Shown: positions 38,818-49,084, numbered from the stretch's first letter. The stretch: 64,000 nt of DNA from Bryobacter aggregatus MPL3 (GCF_000702445.1 NZ_JNIF01000004.1:186001-250000), one strand, 5' to 3'. A program made the numbers and translations. Notes: generated by a model from the letters alone, not told the origin.

Positions 38818-39657
38818 ATGAGCACCTTACAGCACAAAATTGATTTCGCGCTGGTACTGCGGGTGAAGAACGCAAACCCGAATGGCGATCCGTTGAACGG
38901 CAACCGGCCGCGTACTGATTATGAGGGACTTGGAGAGATCACCGATGTCTGTCTGAAGCGCAAGTTGCGCGACCGGCTACAAGAGGCTGGTGAAGCCATC
39001 TTCGTGCAATCGGACGACCGGAAGATTGATGGTGAGCCTAGTCTCCGAGAGCGAGCACGGTCAGAGACGAATGGTTTAGGTCAGAAAGCTTTTAGCAAAT
39101 GGAAAAAAGAGGATACGGCGAAGGCTGCTTGTGAAAAATGGTTTGATGTCAGAGCTTTCGGCCAGGTATTTGCCTTTGGCAAAGATGGTGATGCGAGCGG
39201 TGTTTCGATTCCGGTTCGTGGTCCTGTGACGATTCAATCGGCATTCAGCAAAGAACCCGTGAGTGTGACGAGTACGCAGATCACAAAGAGCGTCAGCGGC
39301 GAAGGCGATGGATCGAAGAGAGGATCAGACACGATGGGTATGAAGCATCGTGTGGATTCCGGAATCTACGAGTGCTACGGGAGTATCAATCCACAGTTGG
39401 CGGAGCGCACCGGTTTTAGCGACGCAGATGCGGAACGATTGAAATCGATTCTCCCGAAGCTGTTTGAGAATGATGCCTCATCGGCCCGGCCTGAGGGGAG
39501 CATGGAAGTCCTGAAGCTGATCTGGTGGAAGCATGGGAGCAAGTCTGGGCAGTATTCTTCGGCAAAGGTCCATCGCTCTCTTCAGGTTGGAAAGGATGGC
39601 GGGATTGAAATCGCCGAGCTTGCCGGATTAGAACCGGACGTGATTGACGGCTTCTAG
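38818..39657 (+). CDS. cas7c: type I-C CRISPR-associated protein Cas7c (Csd2)
   Basis: A 279-residue Cas7/Csd2 backbone protein. It has IDFALVLRVKNANPNGDPLNGN at the N-terminus, the FDVRAFGQVFAF strand, IPVRGPVTIQSAFS, and the VDSGIYECYGSINP segment. Several copies form the helical Cascade backbone along the guide, with a thumb that displaces every sixth guide base. This periodicity is the reason mismatches at positions 6 and 12 of the predicted target should be tolerated. Confidence 0.96.
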   Translation: MSTLQHKIDFALVLRVKNANPNGDPLNGNRPRTDYEGLGEITDVCLKRKLRDRLQEAGEAIFVQSDDRKIDGEPSLRERARSETNGLGQKAFSKWKKEDTAKAACEKWFDVRAFGQVFAFGKDGDASGVSIPVRGPVTIQSAFSKEPVSVTSTQITKSVSGEGDGSKRGSDTMGMKHRVDSGIYECYGSINPQLAERTGFSDADAERLKSILPKLFENDASSARPEGSMEVLKLIWWKHGSKSGQYSSAKVHRSLQVGKDGGIEIAELAGLEPDVIDGF

Positions 39658-39665
39658 CGAGGACA

Positions 39666-40307
39666 GTGATGTATTCAGAGGAAGAACTCTTACCCCTTTC
39701 CGGAATTCAGCACTTTCTCTTCTGTCCCCGGCAGTGGGCGCTGATTCATGTGGAGCAGCAGTGGGCAGAGAATCGCCTGACGGTGGAGGGGCGAGTTCTT
39801 CATGACAAAGTGGACGAGGGGAAACCCGAATCAAGAGATGGTTATCGCATCGAGCGCAGCATTCCGCTGCGCTCGTTTGCGTTAGGACTGACCGGTAAGG
39901 CGGATGTCGTCGAGTATCCTCTCGATCGCAGTTCGGCGTTAGTTCCTGTCGAGTATAAGCGGGGCAAAGAGAAGAATCACGATGCCGATGTGGTGCAGCT
40001 TTGCGCCCAAGCCTTGTGTCTCGAAGAGATGACCGGAACCTCGATTCCCAGTGGAGCAATCTTTTATGGCGAGCCTCGGCGCCGTCTGCCTGTTGTGTTT
40101 GACGAGGAACTCCGCCAGACGACCCAGCAGGCGGCAGCGGATATGCACCGGCTGTTTCGCCTGGGCGAGACACCGCGTCCGGTGTTTGAGAAGAAGTGCA
40201 AGAACTGTTCTCTGCTGGAAATCTGTGAACCGAAGCGGATGGGCCGCAGCGGCATGGGTAAGGAATGGGAATCGATGCTGCACCAGTGTCTGAGCGAGAG
40301 GCTATGA
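39666..40307 (+). CDS. cas4: CRISPR-associated exonuclease Cas4
   Basis: A 213-residue Cas4 with GIQHFLFCPRQWALIHVEQ (first Fe-S cysteine), the RecB-like nuclease core GKADVVEYP ... PVEYKRGK, and the C-terminal cluster CKNCSLLEIC. It trims prespacers and helps select PAM-bearing ones together with Cas1-Cas2. Its TGA stop overlaps the cas1 ATG at 40304. Confidence 0.95.
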   Translation: MMYSEEELLPLSGIQHFLFCPRQWALIHVEQQWAENRLTVEGRVLHDKVDEGKPESRDGYRIERSIPLRSFALGLTGKADVVEYPLDRSSALVPVEYKRGKEKNHDADVVQLCAQALCLEEMTGTSIPSGAIFYGEPRRRLPVVFDEELRQTTQQAAADMHRLFRLGETPRPVFEKKCKNCSLLEICEPKRMGRSGMGKEWESMLHQCLSERL

Positions 40308-41335
40308 AGAAACTGCTGAACACGCTGTTTATCACGCGCCAGGGCGTCTATCTTGCCAAAGAGGGCGAGACGATTCAGGTGAAGGAAGCCGATGAGACGT
40401 TGTTGCGCGTTCCTGTTCATACCTTGCAAGGGGTGGTGTGCTTTGGGCGGGTGAATGCCTCGGCGTCGTTGATGGGATTCTGCGGGGAGCGCGGTGTTTT
40501 GATGAGCTTCTTTACGGAGTGGGGCGAGTTCCTTTGCCGGGTCCAAGGTCCGGTGTCGGGGAATGTCCTGCTGCGCCGGAGACAGTATCGAGTAGCCGAT
40601 GATGTGGAGGGCTGTCAGGCTGTGGTGCGGACGATTGTCTGTGCGAAGGTCGCCAATTGCCGACAGGTGCTGATGCGGGCGATTCGGGAAGAATATGACG
40701 ACTCAGAGAGCTTGAGTCGGCAAGTGGTGGTGCTGAAGAGTGTGCTGGAACGGGCGGCGCGTCCGGGGCAGAGCGTGGATGTGCTGCGTGGTTTGGAAGG
40801 CGAGGCGGGGAAAGCTTACTTTGGCTGTTTTCAGAGTCTGATTGGGGAGGGACGAGAAGAGTTTGCGTTCCAGGGGCGAAGCCGCAGGCCACCGCTGGAC
40901 CGGGTGAATGCGATGTTGTCTTTTGTCTATACGCTGCTGGTGCACGATGTCACGAGTGCGCTCGAGGGAGTGGGGCTCGACCCGGCTTGTGGCTTTCTCC
41001 ATAAGGATCGGCCCGGCCGTCCGAGTCTGGCGCTGGATTTGATGGAAGAGTTGCGACCGGTGATTGCGGACCGGCTGGTGTTGAGTTTGATCAATCGACA
41101 ACAGGTGCGGACGAGGCATTTTCGCGAGTCCGAAGGGGGCGCTGTATTGCTGAACGAAGAGGGCCGAAAGGAGGTTCTGACGGCCTGGCAGAAGAGGAAG
41201 CAGGAAGAGTTTCTGCATCCGATGCTGGAGGAGCGAGTCGCTGTGGGGTTGCTGCCTCATGTGCAAGCGATGTTTTTGGCTCGCTATTTACGTGGAGATT
41301 CCGAGATGTATCCGGCGCTGCTCTGGAAGGGGTGA
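40304..41335 (+). CDS. cas1: type I-C CRISPR-associated endonuclease Cas1
   Basis: A 343-residue Cas1 starting MKKLLNTLFITRQGVYLAKEG. The ATG at 40304 overlapping the cas4 stop is preferred over a longer reading. The C-terminal helical integrase domain has EGEAGKAYFGCF (catalytic Glu), GLDPACGFLHKDRPGRPSLALDLMEELRP (catalytic His and Asp region) and LINRQQVRTRHF. It integrates new spacers with Cas2. Confidence 0.97.
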   Translation: MKKLLNTLFITRQGVYLAKEGETIQVKEADETLLRVPVHTLQGVVCFGRVNASASLMGFCGERGVLMSFFTEWGEFLCRVQGPVSGNVLLRRRQYRVADDVEGCQAVVRTIVCAKVANCRQVLMRAIREEYDDSESLSRQVVVLKSVLERAARPGQSVDVLRGLEGEAGKAYFGCFQSLIGEGREEFAFQGRSRRPPLDRVNAMLSFVYTLLVHDVTSALEGVGLDPACGFLHKDRPGRPSLALDLMEELRPVIADRLVLSLINRQQVRTRHFRESEGGAVLLNEEGRKEVLTAWQKRKQEEFLHPMLEERVAVGLLPHVQAMFLARYLRGDSEMYPALLWKG

Positions 41336-41341
41336 ATCGGG

Positions 41342-41632
41342 ATGCTGGTGCTAGTAACCTATGATGTTTCGACCGAAACGTCCGCGGGACGAAAGCGTCT
41401 GCGGCGAGTGGCGAAGCATTGCCAGAATTTCGGGCAGCGGGTGCAGAACAGCGTGTTCGAGTGTCTGGTGGATCCGGGGCAGTATGCCGATTTGCGTGCG
41501 AAGCTGCTCGATGAAGTGGATCTGGATGAGGACAGTTTGCGGTTTTACTTTTTGGGAGCAGAGTGGAAGCGGCGGGTGGAGCATCACGGGGCGAAGGTTG
41601 CGTACGATCCGGAAGGTCCGCTGATTATTTGA
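41342..41632 (+). CDS. cas2: CRISPR-associated protein Cas2
   Basis: A 96-residue Cas2 with the ferredoxin-like fold signatures LVLVTYDVSTETSAGRKRLR, the NFGQRVQNSVFECLVD strand and DSLRFYFLGAEWKRRVEHHG. It bridges Cas1 dimers in the spacer-integration complex. It is the last cas gene, seven bases after cas1, and directly precedes the leader. Confidence 0.97.
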   Translation: MLVLVTYDVSTETSAGRKRLRRVAKHCQNFGQRVQNSVFECLVDPGQYADLRAKLLDEVDLDEDSLRFYFLGAEWKRRVEHHGAKVAYDPEGPLII

Positions 41633-41814
41633 TCTTGCGCGGACGGGAAGCGGGTGCTGTGACACGGGGAGGTCCGCGCGCCGTGTATCTGATTGATTTG
41701 ATTGGTTTTTGCGGGATGGGGATTGTCTTTGTGTCTTCTGGCGCACTGGGCGTCAGACAGGTGCGCGGAAATGTGCGGCTAAACACCTGAGATGACTGGG
41801 GTTATACTGGGGTG
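41633..41814 (+). promoter_or_regulatory. CRISPR leader with array promoter
   Basis: The 182 bp between cas2 and the first repeat. A promoter (TAAACA at 41780-41785, 17-bp spacer, TATACT at 41803-41808) would start transcription at the first repeat. The leader-end bases CTGGGG just before the -10 recur as CTGGG ahead of the -10 of the CRISPR-like RNA. Confidence 0.75.
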
Positions 41815-44800
41815 GTCGCGCCCCTCGCGGGCGCGTGGATTGAAACAGATGGCGCTCGACCTTGATGGTGCGGGCCCGTGGTCGCGCCCCTCGCGGGCGC
41901 GTGGATTGAAACGAGGTAGCTCGAATCTTAGTGCGTTTATCGGCGGGTCGCGCCCCTCGCGGGCGCGTGGATTGAAACGCGGGACGAACTCAGTGCGAAG
42001 CCGCTCGAAGCCGTCGCGCCCCTCGCGGGCGCGTGGATTGAAACCTATCTGCAAGCGAAGCAGAGATCGCACTGGGAGTCGCGCCCCTCGCGGGCGCGTG
42101 GATTGAAACACATGTCCGGGTTGTAGCCGTTGATGATGGCGTGTCGCGCCCCTCGCGGGCGCGTGGATTGAAACACCGCCAGAATGGACAATCCCCCAGG
42201 CCGGCACGTCGCGCCCCTCGCGGGCGCGTGGATTGAAACAGTATCTTGCTGCGAAGCCGGTTATCGCGGGAAGTCGCGCCCCTCGCGGGCGCGTGGATTG
42301 AAACCCAACGCACAGCGCAGTCTTGGGGATCATCACGTCGCGCCCCTCGCGGGCGCGTGGATTGAAACTCACCCGTAGGATCACTAGTACTGTTGCTTTT
42401 TAGTCGCGCCCCTCGCGGGCGCGTGGATTGAAACGTGTTTCGTGCGGGAGCAATAATTCATGACGCCTGTCGCGCCCCTCGCGGGCGCGTGGATTGAAAC
42501 CTTCGCGCGGCTTTATGCATCGCCGGATCAAGGCGTCGCGCCCCTCGCGGGCGCGTGGATTGAAACGTGACCGATGGCGAGAAGAGTTCGAAGCGAAAAC
42601 GTCGCGCCCCTCGCGGGCGCGTGGATTGAAACCAATAGCGGGTCTCACCCTTACCCCACTCGTGTTCGTCGCGCCCCTCGCGGGCGCGTGGATTGAAACT
42701 CGCCCTTGACCGCAGCCAGGCGGAGCGCTGTTGTCGCGCCCCTCGCGGGCGCGTGGATTGAAACACATCACGTTGTCTCTCGACCGGGCGGCGGGGAGTC
42801 GCGCCCCTCGCGGGCGCGTGGATTGAAACGATTACGCCGCGACTGTAGACACTTCACCACATGTCGCGCCCCTCGCGGGCGCGTGGATTGAAACCACCGT
42901 GCCATTCAGCTTGACGCCCCACGGCTCGGTCGCGCCCCTCGCGGGCGCGTGGATTGAAACGAGTTCTTGCGGTTTGTGCCCCAGGTCATTTCGGGTCGCG
43001 CCCCTCGCGGGCGCGTGGATTGAAACGGCTACGCCAGCGCTGCTGAGCCCCAGACTGCAGTCGCGCCCCTCGCGGGCGCGTGGATTGAAACGGCGACGAT
43101 AACCTCTGACGAAAGCCCCGCATTGTCGCGCCCCTCGCGGGCGCGTGGATTGAAACTACGGACGAGAAGAAGACAAAGGGCGTCCCGCCAGTCGCGCCCC
43201 TCGCGGGCGCGTGGATTGAAACTCGAAGGTGTCAACGTCAAGATCGACAATCTCGGTCGCGCCCCTCGCGGGCGCGTGGATTGAAACGTTGGTCTCAGTG
43301 TTGTAGATGTACAGTTTCATGTCGCGCCCCTCGCGGGCGCGTGGATTGAAACAGCTTTGAATCGCCAGGCGCTCGGGAAGTCTTTGTCGCGCCCCTCGCG
43401 GGCGCGTGGATTGAAACATCGGCATGCCTTGCTCGATGATTCGGTCGCCGCGTCGCGCCCCTCGCGGGCGCGTGGATTGAAACGGTCGACAACAGTAAGA
43501 TCGACAACCTTGCTGTCGTCGCGCCCCTCGCGGGCGCGTGGATTGAAACGCGTAAGTGGCTACTGAGTAAACTCAAGCCCGAGTCGCGCCCCTCGCGGGC
43601 GCGTGGATTGAAACTGCCCGTTGTAAGTTCGATCCAGCACGTCGCAGTCGCGCCCCTCGCGGGCGCGTGGATTGAAACTTCGCGACAGGTTTCAGCTTTG
43701 AATCGCCAGGCGTCGCGCCCCTCGCGGGCGCGTGGATTGAAACAGATCGTGCTGGTTTGCGACCTCTGCGATGAACGTCGCGCCCCTCGCGGGCGCGTGG
43801 ATTGAAACACGTACAGACTACCTGAACTCCCTCCGCAACAAGGTCGCGCCCCTCGCGGGCGCGTGGATTGAAACCTCGAAGGAATTGCCGACTTTGCAGA
43901 AGGCATCGCGTCGCGCCCCTCGCGGGCGCGTGGATTGAAACATCTCATCCATGTAGCCGGGTGCAGGCCGCTCGTCGCGCCCCTCGCGGGCGCGTGGATT
44001 GAAACAATCAGAACGCTTCGTCTGGCTACGTCATCCGCGTCGCGCCCCTCGCGGGCGCGTGGATTGAAACAAGTTTCGAATGCTCCTCAACTTTTGGGTA
44101 CGGCGTCGCGCCCCTCGCGGGCGCGTGGATTGAAACTAGGTGGCACTGGTGAGATCAACACTACGCCCGGTCGCGCCCCTCGCGGGCGCGTGGATTGAAA
44201 CAAAAACGTCGTGTTGCCGATGCAGCAGTACTCAGTCGCGCCCCTCGCGGGCGCGTGGATTGAAACACAACAGTGCCAGTGCCACTGGCAACGCGGAAGC
44301 GTCGCGCCCCTCGCGGGCGCGTGGATTGAAACTTGCAATCTAGGAATCCTCTTTTTCAGATTTCTGTCGCGCCCCTCGCGGGCGCGTGGATTGAAACTAC
44401 GAATCGTTGCTTTCCCACGGCCTGAATATGTGTCGCGCCCCTCGCGGGCGCGTGGATTGAAACTCGGTGCACCATGAGGTGTCGCCGCCCATCTTGACGT
44501 CGCGCCCCTCGCGGGCGCGTGGATTGAAACTTTAACCGCGTGGCGGAGCATTTGTTGGCGCAAGTCGCGCCCCTCGCGGGCGCGTGGATTGAAACAAGAC
44601 TAGCGCGAGAATCAAAATGTTTATCAAAGGTCGCGCCCCTCGCGGGCGCGTGGATTGAAACTCGTGTGTTGGTCATGAATCAACAATACACGCTGTCGCG
44701 CCCCTCGCGGGCGCGTGGATTGAAACCATTGATCCGCGTTGAAAAGTTGATTCACTTCAGTCGCGCCCCTCGCGGGCGCGTGGATTGAAACTCGGTCGCC

Positions 44801-46163
44801 GCCAGCGCCGAGTAACGCTGCATATGTCGCGCCCCTCGCGGGCGCGTGGATTGAAACGAGAATCAACCGATCACTCTTATCGTGGTGATAGTCGCGCCCC
44901 TCGCGGGCGCGTGGATTGAAACCGCATAAACTATTTTCGTGAGAGTTGCATTTTGTCGCGCCCCTCGCGGGCGCGTGGATTGAAACTTGGAAGATCTTTT
45001 ATGAAAAATCTCCCAGTGGTCGCGCCCCTCGCGGGCGCGTGGATTGAAACTGGGATATTCCTGATCAGTAGTAACGCCGCTAGGTCGCGCCCCTCGCGGG
45101 CGCGTGGATTGAAACTTTCCCAGTGCCGCAGAACCCGATTATTGCCGGACGTCGCGCCCCTCGCGGGCGCGTGGATTGAAACTTTTTTAATTTATCCCAA
45201 TCAATCGATCTGGCCCGTCGCGCCCCTCGCGGGCGCGTGGATTGAAACCAGAAGAATTCCCGCGTCGACGAGACCACGAATCACGTCGCGCCCCTCGCGG
45301 GCGCGTGGATTGAAACCCATCGCAATCGATCAAAGAATACGAAAAATGGGTCGCGCCCCTCGCGGGCGCGTGGATTGAAACCGGCCGCCGGCAACTGAAG
45401 AAGGCGCCATGAACGTCGCGCCCCTCGCGGGCGCGTGGATTGAAACTGGTCCTGAAGCGGTTTGCTTTTGCTCGGCTGGAGTCGCGCCCCTCGCGGGCGC
45501 GTGGATTGAAACCGGTGCCATCGAGCGCGCCATTATTATGGCCGGGTCGCGCCCCTCGCGGGCGCGTGGATTGAAACGGCTGTCAAACTCCTCACAAAAC
45601 ATTGGCAATTTGTCGCGCCCCTCGCGGGCGCGTGGATTGAAACGAGAAGGTTGCGACGGCCACTGTAAACCTACCCGAGTCGCGCCCCTCGCGGGCGCGT
45701 GGATTGAAACATGCGCTCATTAATCAAATGCGCGCGGACGACAGTCGCGCCCCTCGCGGGCGCGTGGATTGAAACACGCTCAGATAGAGACGGATGAGTA
45801 TTGTACCCTGTCGCGCCCCTCGCGGGCGCGTGGATTGAAACCACCGCCTCCGGCTGCACGAACGGCAGCACCTCGTCGCGCCCCTCGCGGGCGCGTGGAT
45901 TGAAACGCGGGCCGCCGCGAACGCCGCTTGAGTGTCAAAGGTCGCGCCCCTCGCGGGCGCGTGGATTGAAACGCAAACGCAGCGGTTGGGACAAATCGTA
46001 AATCAGTCGCGCCCCTCGCGGGCGCGTGGATTGAAACTCGCTGTGCTCCCCGCCGTGACTAAGCCGGATGGGTCGCGCCCCTCGCGGGCGCGTGGAGTGA
46101 AACTTAGTGCTACCTATGTAGGTAAAAGAGCTGTTGCGTCACGCCCCTCGCGGGCGTGGATGG
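41815..46163 (+). CRISPR. type I-C CRISPR array, 67 repeats and 66 spacers
   Basis: 32-bp repeats beginning GTCGCGCCCC and ending GTGGATTGAAAC, with spacers of 32-36 bp. The repeat folds into a 7-bp stem (CGCGCCC with GGGCGCG). By reading, repeats 1-65 are identical. Repeat 66 (46072-46103) has one change (GGAGTGAAAC), and repeat 67 (46138 onward) is degenerate: GTCACG at its start, two bases lost from the stem and a broken 3' end. This marks the trailer and, with the leader at cas2, fixes the orientation. The long, uniform array indicates an active system. Confidence 0.98.
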
Positions 46164-46287
46164 AGGGCCAGCGAAACCCAGTCACAAGCAGAAGAATTTT
46201 ATTTTTCATTTATTTTGAATGAGTTGTGGGTCATTTGTGTAGAGATATTCCGGGTGGGTTCTCCACGATTCCTATCTTGGTACCGTC

Positions 46288-47148
46288 ATGAATGATTCCC
46301 ATTGGCTTCGAGGCGGACACCGGAAACTGGTGAATGCCCTCCTGTTTGAATCTCCGGTGGAGACGGTTCGTACCCTGACTGCCGCCTCCTCTCCCCATAC
46401 GGCTCCTCCTTCCATCCTGGAGGTGGTGCGCCACCATTTCTCCTTCGATCCCGATGCCATGCAGGAGCAAGTTTTACTCCGTGGCGGGAAACGCCTTTTG
46501 CTTTGCTGCACCCGGCAATGGGGCAAGTCGACAACTGCTGCCGCTCTTGCCGCCTATCGTGCCTTGACCGACCCGGAATCCTTAATCCTTGCCGTCTCCC
46601 CGACGCTGCGGCAGACCGGAGAATTGATTACGAAGGTCCGTCAGTTTCTCGAAAAGGCCGGTTGTGTGCTCCAAGGTGGCCAGCTTTCCTTTCAGATTGG
46701 CAATGGCGCTCGTGTTCTTGGGCTTCCGGGGAAGGGGTCACATGTCCGCGGTTTCAGTGCTCCCTCGCTGATCGTGATCGATGAGGCGGCGCAAGTGGAA
46801 GATCTTCTTTACAAGTCGATTCGCCCGATGTTGGCTGCTGGGGATGGGGATCTTGCTTTGTTGTCAACGCCGTTTGGCGAACGTGGATTCTTCTGGAAGG
46901 AGTGGGCGAAAGGACCGGAGGATTGGACCCGGATCGAAGTGAAGGCGACGGATTGCCCGCGCATTCGACCGGAGTTTCTCGCGGTGGAACGGCGGGTCCA
47001 GGGCGAGGAATGGTTTGCACAGGAATACCTTTGCAGTTTTATTGGAATGGAGAACCAAGCCTATCGCACGGAGTGGCTGGCGCGGGCGAAGGCGGAGGGA
47101 CTCCGTTATCGCGAGCTTGATTTCCAACTGAAGGGGCGTCTGCGGTGA
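46288..47148 (+). CDS. terminase large subunit, ATPase half
   Basis: A 286-residue protein with the packaging-ATPase core: Walker A-like CCTRQWGKST (Lys80), AVSPTLRQTGELI, Walker B LIVIDEAAQ (Asp165-Glu166) and the coupling motif LLSTPFGERGFF. The family translocates phage DNA into procapsids. The nuclease half is the next gene, overlapping by four bases (GTGA). No portal, capsid or small-terminase gene is present, so this is an isolated module. It starts 125 bp after the last CRISPR repeat; the gap is AT-rich and otherwise empty. Confidence 0.85.
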   Translation: MNDSHWLRGGHRKLVNALLFESPVETVRTLTAASSPHTAPPSILEVVRHHFSFDPDAMQEQVLLRGGKRLLLCCTRQWGKSTTAAALAAYRALTDPESLILAVSPTLRQTGELITKVRQFLEKAGCVLQGGQLSFQIGNGARVLGLPGKGSHVRGFSAPSLIVIDEAAQVEDLLYKSIRPMLAAGDGDLALLSTPFGERGFFWKEWAKGPEDWTRIEVKATDCPRIRPEFLAVERRVQGEEWFAQEYLCSFIGMENQAYRTEWLARAKAEGLRYRELDFQLKGRLR

Positions 47149-47804
47149 ATGCGGTGCTGCGCAGTTTCCATCTTGGGGTCGACCTCGGGAAACTGCGCGA
47201 CCACTCGGCTTTTGTTGTGGTGGAGCAGCGTGTGGAGAGTTGCGGGTTTCGTGACCCGGTCAGCTTCGAGATGCGTCTGCGGCGCGTGCTTGTGGTGCGG
47301 CTGGTGGAACGCGTGCGGTTGGGTACGGGTTATGAACAGGTGATGGATGAGATGGAGCGGCTGACGCAGTGTGAGGAGTTTCGCGGCTCGAATGTGACGA
47401 CCGCTTTTGACGCGACAGGGATCGGCATGGTGGTGGAAGAGGGATTGCGCCGGCGGCGGCTGCAGGGGGAATTGTATCCGGTGGTGATCCATGGCGGGCT
47501 GGCGGGGAGTTACCGGAACGGGCAGTATCCGACACCCCGGACGGAATTGTTGCTTGGCGTGCAACGGGCTTTTGAAGTGGAGGGATTGGTGGTCGCCGCA
47601 GGCGTGGTGGGGTGGGAAGCGCTGGTGGAGGAGTTGCAGGGGATGCGGCAGTTGCCGAGCTTGCGAGGGCCCTCCTTTGTGAGTGAGGGAAAGCATGACG
47701 ATCTGGTGTTTGCGCTGGCCTTGGCGTTGTTTGGCACGAGGATGCGCGTGTTGCCGACTACCGGGGCGCGGGTGCGGGCCCGCCGCGAGGTGGACACGAT
47801 CTAG
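47145..47804 (+). CDS. terminase large subunit, nuclease half
   Basis: A 219-residue protein with an RNase H-like nuclease pattern: FHLGVDLGKLRDHSAFVVVE (first Asp), TTAFDATGIG (second Asp) and GKHDDLVFALALAL (third Asp). This is the C-terminal headful-nuclease domain of TerL, here on its own GTG-started gene coupled to the ATPase half. In most phages both domains are one polypeptide. All three acidic residues remain, so it has not visibly decayed. Confidence 0.75.
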   Translation: MNAVLRSFHLGVDLGKLRDHSAFVVVEQRVESCGFRDPVSFEMRLRRVLVVRLVERVRLGTGYEQVMDEMERLTQCEEFRGSNVTTAFDATGIGMVVEEGLRRRRLQGELYPVVIHGGLAGSYRNGQYPTPRTELLLGVQRAFEVEGLVVAAGVVGWEALVEELQGMRQLPSLRGPSFVSEGKHDDLVFALALALFGTRMRVLPTTGARVRARREVDTI

Positions 47805-47818
47805 AGGCCTGCCGCGCT

Positions 47819-49084
47819 TTACCGGATTGCCGAGACACGCCAGACGGTGTTGGAGGCATCGTCGGTAACGATGAGTGCGCCGTCTTTGGCGACCGTCACC
47901 CCGACCGGGCGGCCCCAAACGTTCCCGTCCGGCAGGACGAAACCGGTGAGGAAGTCTTCGTAAGCGCCACTTGCCTTGCCGTCTTTGACCGGGACGTGCA
48001 CGACGCTGTAACCGGTGCGGATGGCACGATTCCAGGAACCGTGCTGGGCGGCGAAGATGTGCCCTTTGTACTCCTCAGGGAATTGGTTCCCTTCATAAAA
48101 GGTGAGTTGCAGGGAGGCGTGGTGCGGCTGGAGGAGAACATCAGGCACGATGACTTTCGATTTCAGCTCGGGATGCTTTCCAGCGTGACGCGGGTCCTGA
48201 TTGCCGCCAATGTAGTACCAGGGCCAGCCGTAGAAGCCGCCATCCTCGACGTGGGTGATGTAATCGGGGACGAGGTTGTCGCCGAGGGCGTCGCGCTCAT
48301 TGACGGAGGTCCAGAGTTGGCCGGTGGCGGGGTCGATGGCGAGGCCGACCGGGTTCCGGATGCCTTTGGCGAAGACACGGCGGCCTGTGCCGTCGGGGTT
48401 GGCCACTAGTATCGCTGCGCGGTCGTTCTCGGCCCGATTCTGGTCGGTGTCGTCGGCGTTACTGAGCGAGCCGACACTGACAAAGAGGTGCTGGCCGTCT
48501 TGGGAGAAGACGATGTCGCGCGTCCAGTGTCCGCCGCCACGGAGACGGCCTCCCCCGGGGATGTTGGCGAGGATCATTTGAGGCTTGGCGTTTGACCGGG
48601 TGGCAGCAGGATGGTAGGGGATGCGGACGACGGAATCGGTATTGGCGATATAGAGGAAATTTGGGTTGGGGCCGAGCGGGTAGAACGCGATGCCAAAGGG
48701 TTGGCTGAGGCCGGAGATATAGGTTTCGACCGGCTTGCCCGGCCGGAGAATCTTGATGCGGCCGGCTTCGCTTTCGACGATGAAGAGGTCCCCGTTGGGC
48801 GCGGTGCGGATGAGGCGGGGCCGGTCGAGTCCGGTGGCGATCGCTTCGACCTTGAAGCCTGCCTTGGCTTGCGGCCAGGCATTTTTCGGGCGATCGATCA
48901 GGCGGGGACCGTTGTCGACGGAACTGGTGCTGTAGGGCTTGGGAAGGTCTGCGGGCGTAATCCTGTGCCAGACTCCGGGCTTCTCGGTGCGGTAGTCTCC
49001 GAAGGTTGCTGGCGAGTTGGCTGTCTGGGCGAGCAGCGGGGCGGTGAGGAGCCAGAGGGCAAATTTGGACGGACGCATCTTCAT
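47819..49084 (-). CDS. secreted PQQ-type sugar (L-sorbosone) dehydrogenase-like protein
   Basis: About 421 residues from the ATG at 49084, which gives a signal peptide (KFALWLLTAPLLAQTA); a longer frame upstream is unlikely. The beta-propeller has FKVEAIATGLDRPRLIRTAPNGD, GLSQPFGIAFYP, GGHWTRDIVFSQDG and GIRNPVGLAIDPATGQLW, all typical of the soluble glucose/sorbosone dehydrogenase (GSDH) fold that uses PQQ in the periplasm. The oxidised sugar is unknown. Confidence 0.88.
   Translation of the reverse strand: MKMRPSKFALWLLTAPLLAQTANSPATFGDYRTEKPGVWHRITPADLPKPYSTSSVDNGPRLIDRPKNAWPQAKAGFKVEAIATGLDRPRLIRTAPNGDLFIVESEAGRIKILRPGKPVETYISGLSQPFGIAFYPLGPNPNFLYIANTDSVVRIPYHPAATRSNAKPQMILANIPGGGRLRGGGHWTRDIVFSQDGQHLFVSVGSLSNADDTDQNRAENDRAAILVANPDGTGRRVFAKGIRNPVGLAIDPATGQLWTSVNERDALGDNLVPDYITHVEDGGFYGWPWYYIGGNQDPRHAGKHPELKSKVIVPDVLLQPHHASLQLTFYEGNQFPEEYKGHIFAAQHGSWNRAIRTGYSVVHVPVKDGKASGAYEDFLTGFVLPDGNVWGRPVGVTVAKDGALIVTDDASNTVWRVSAIR

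Noticed and set aside
41779-46222. Many open frames in the array encoding repeated FNPRAREGRD or RPSRARGLK peptides
   Set aside because: They are translations of the CRISPR repeats; no start signals and perfect repeat periodicity.
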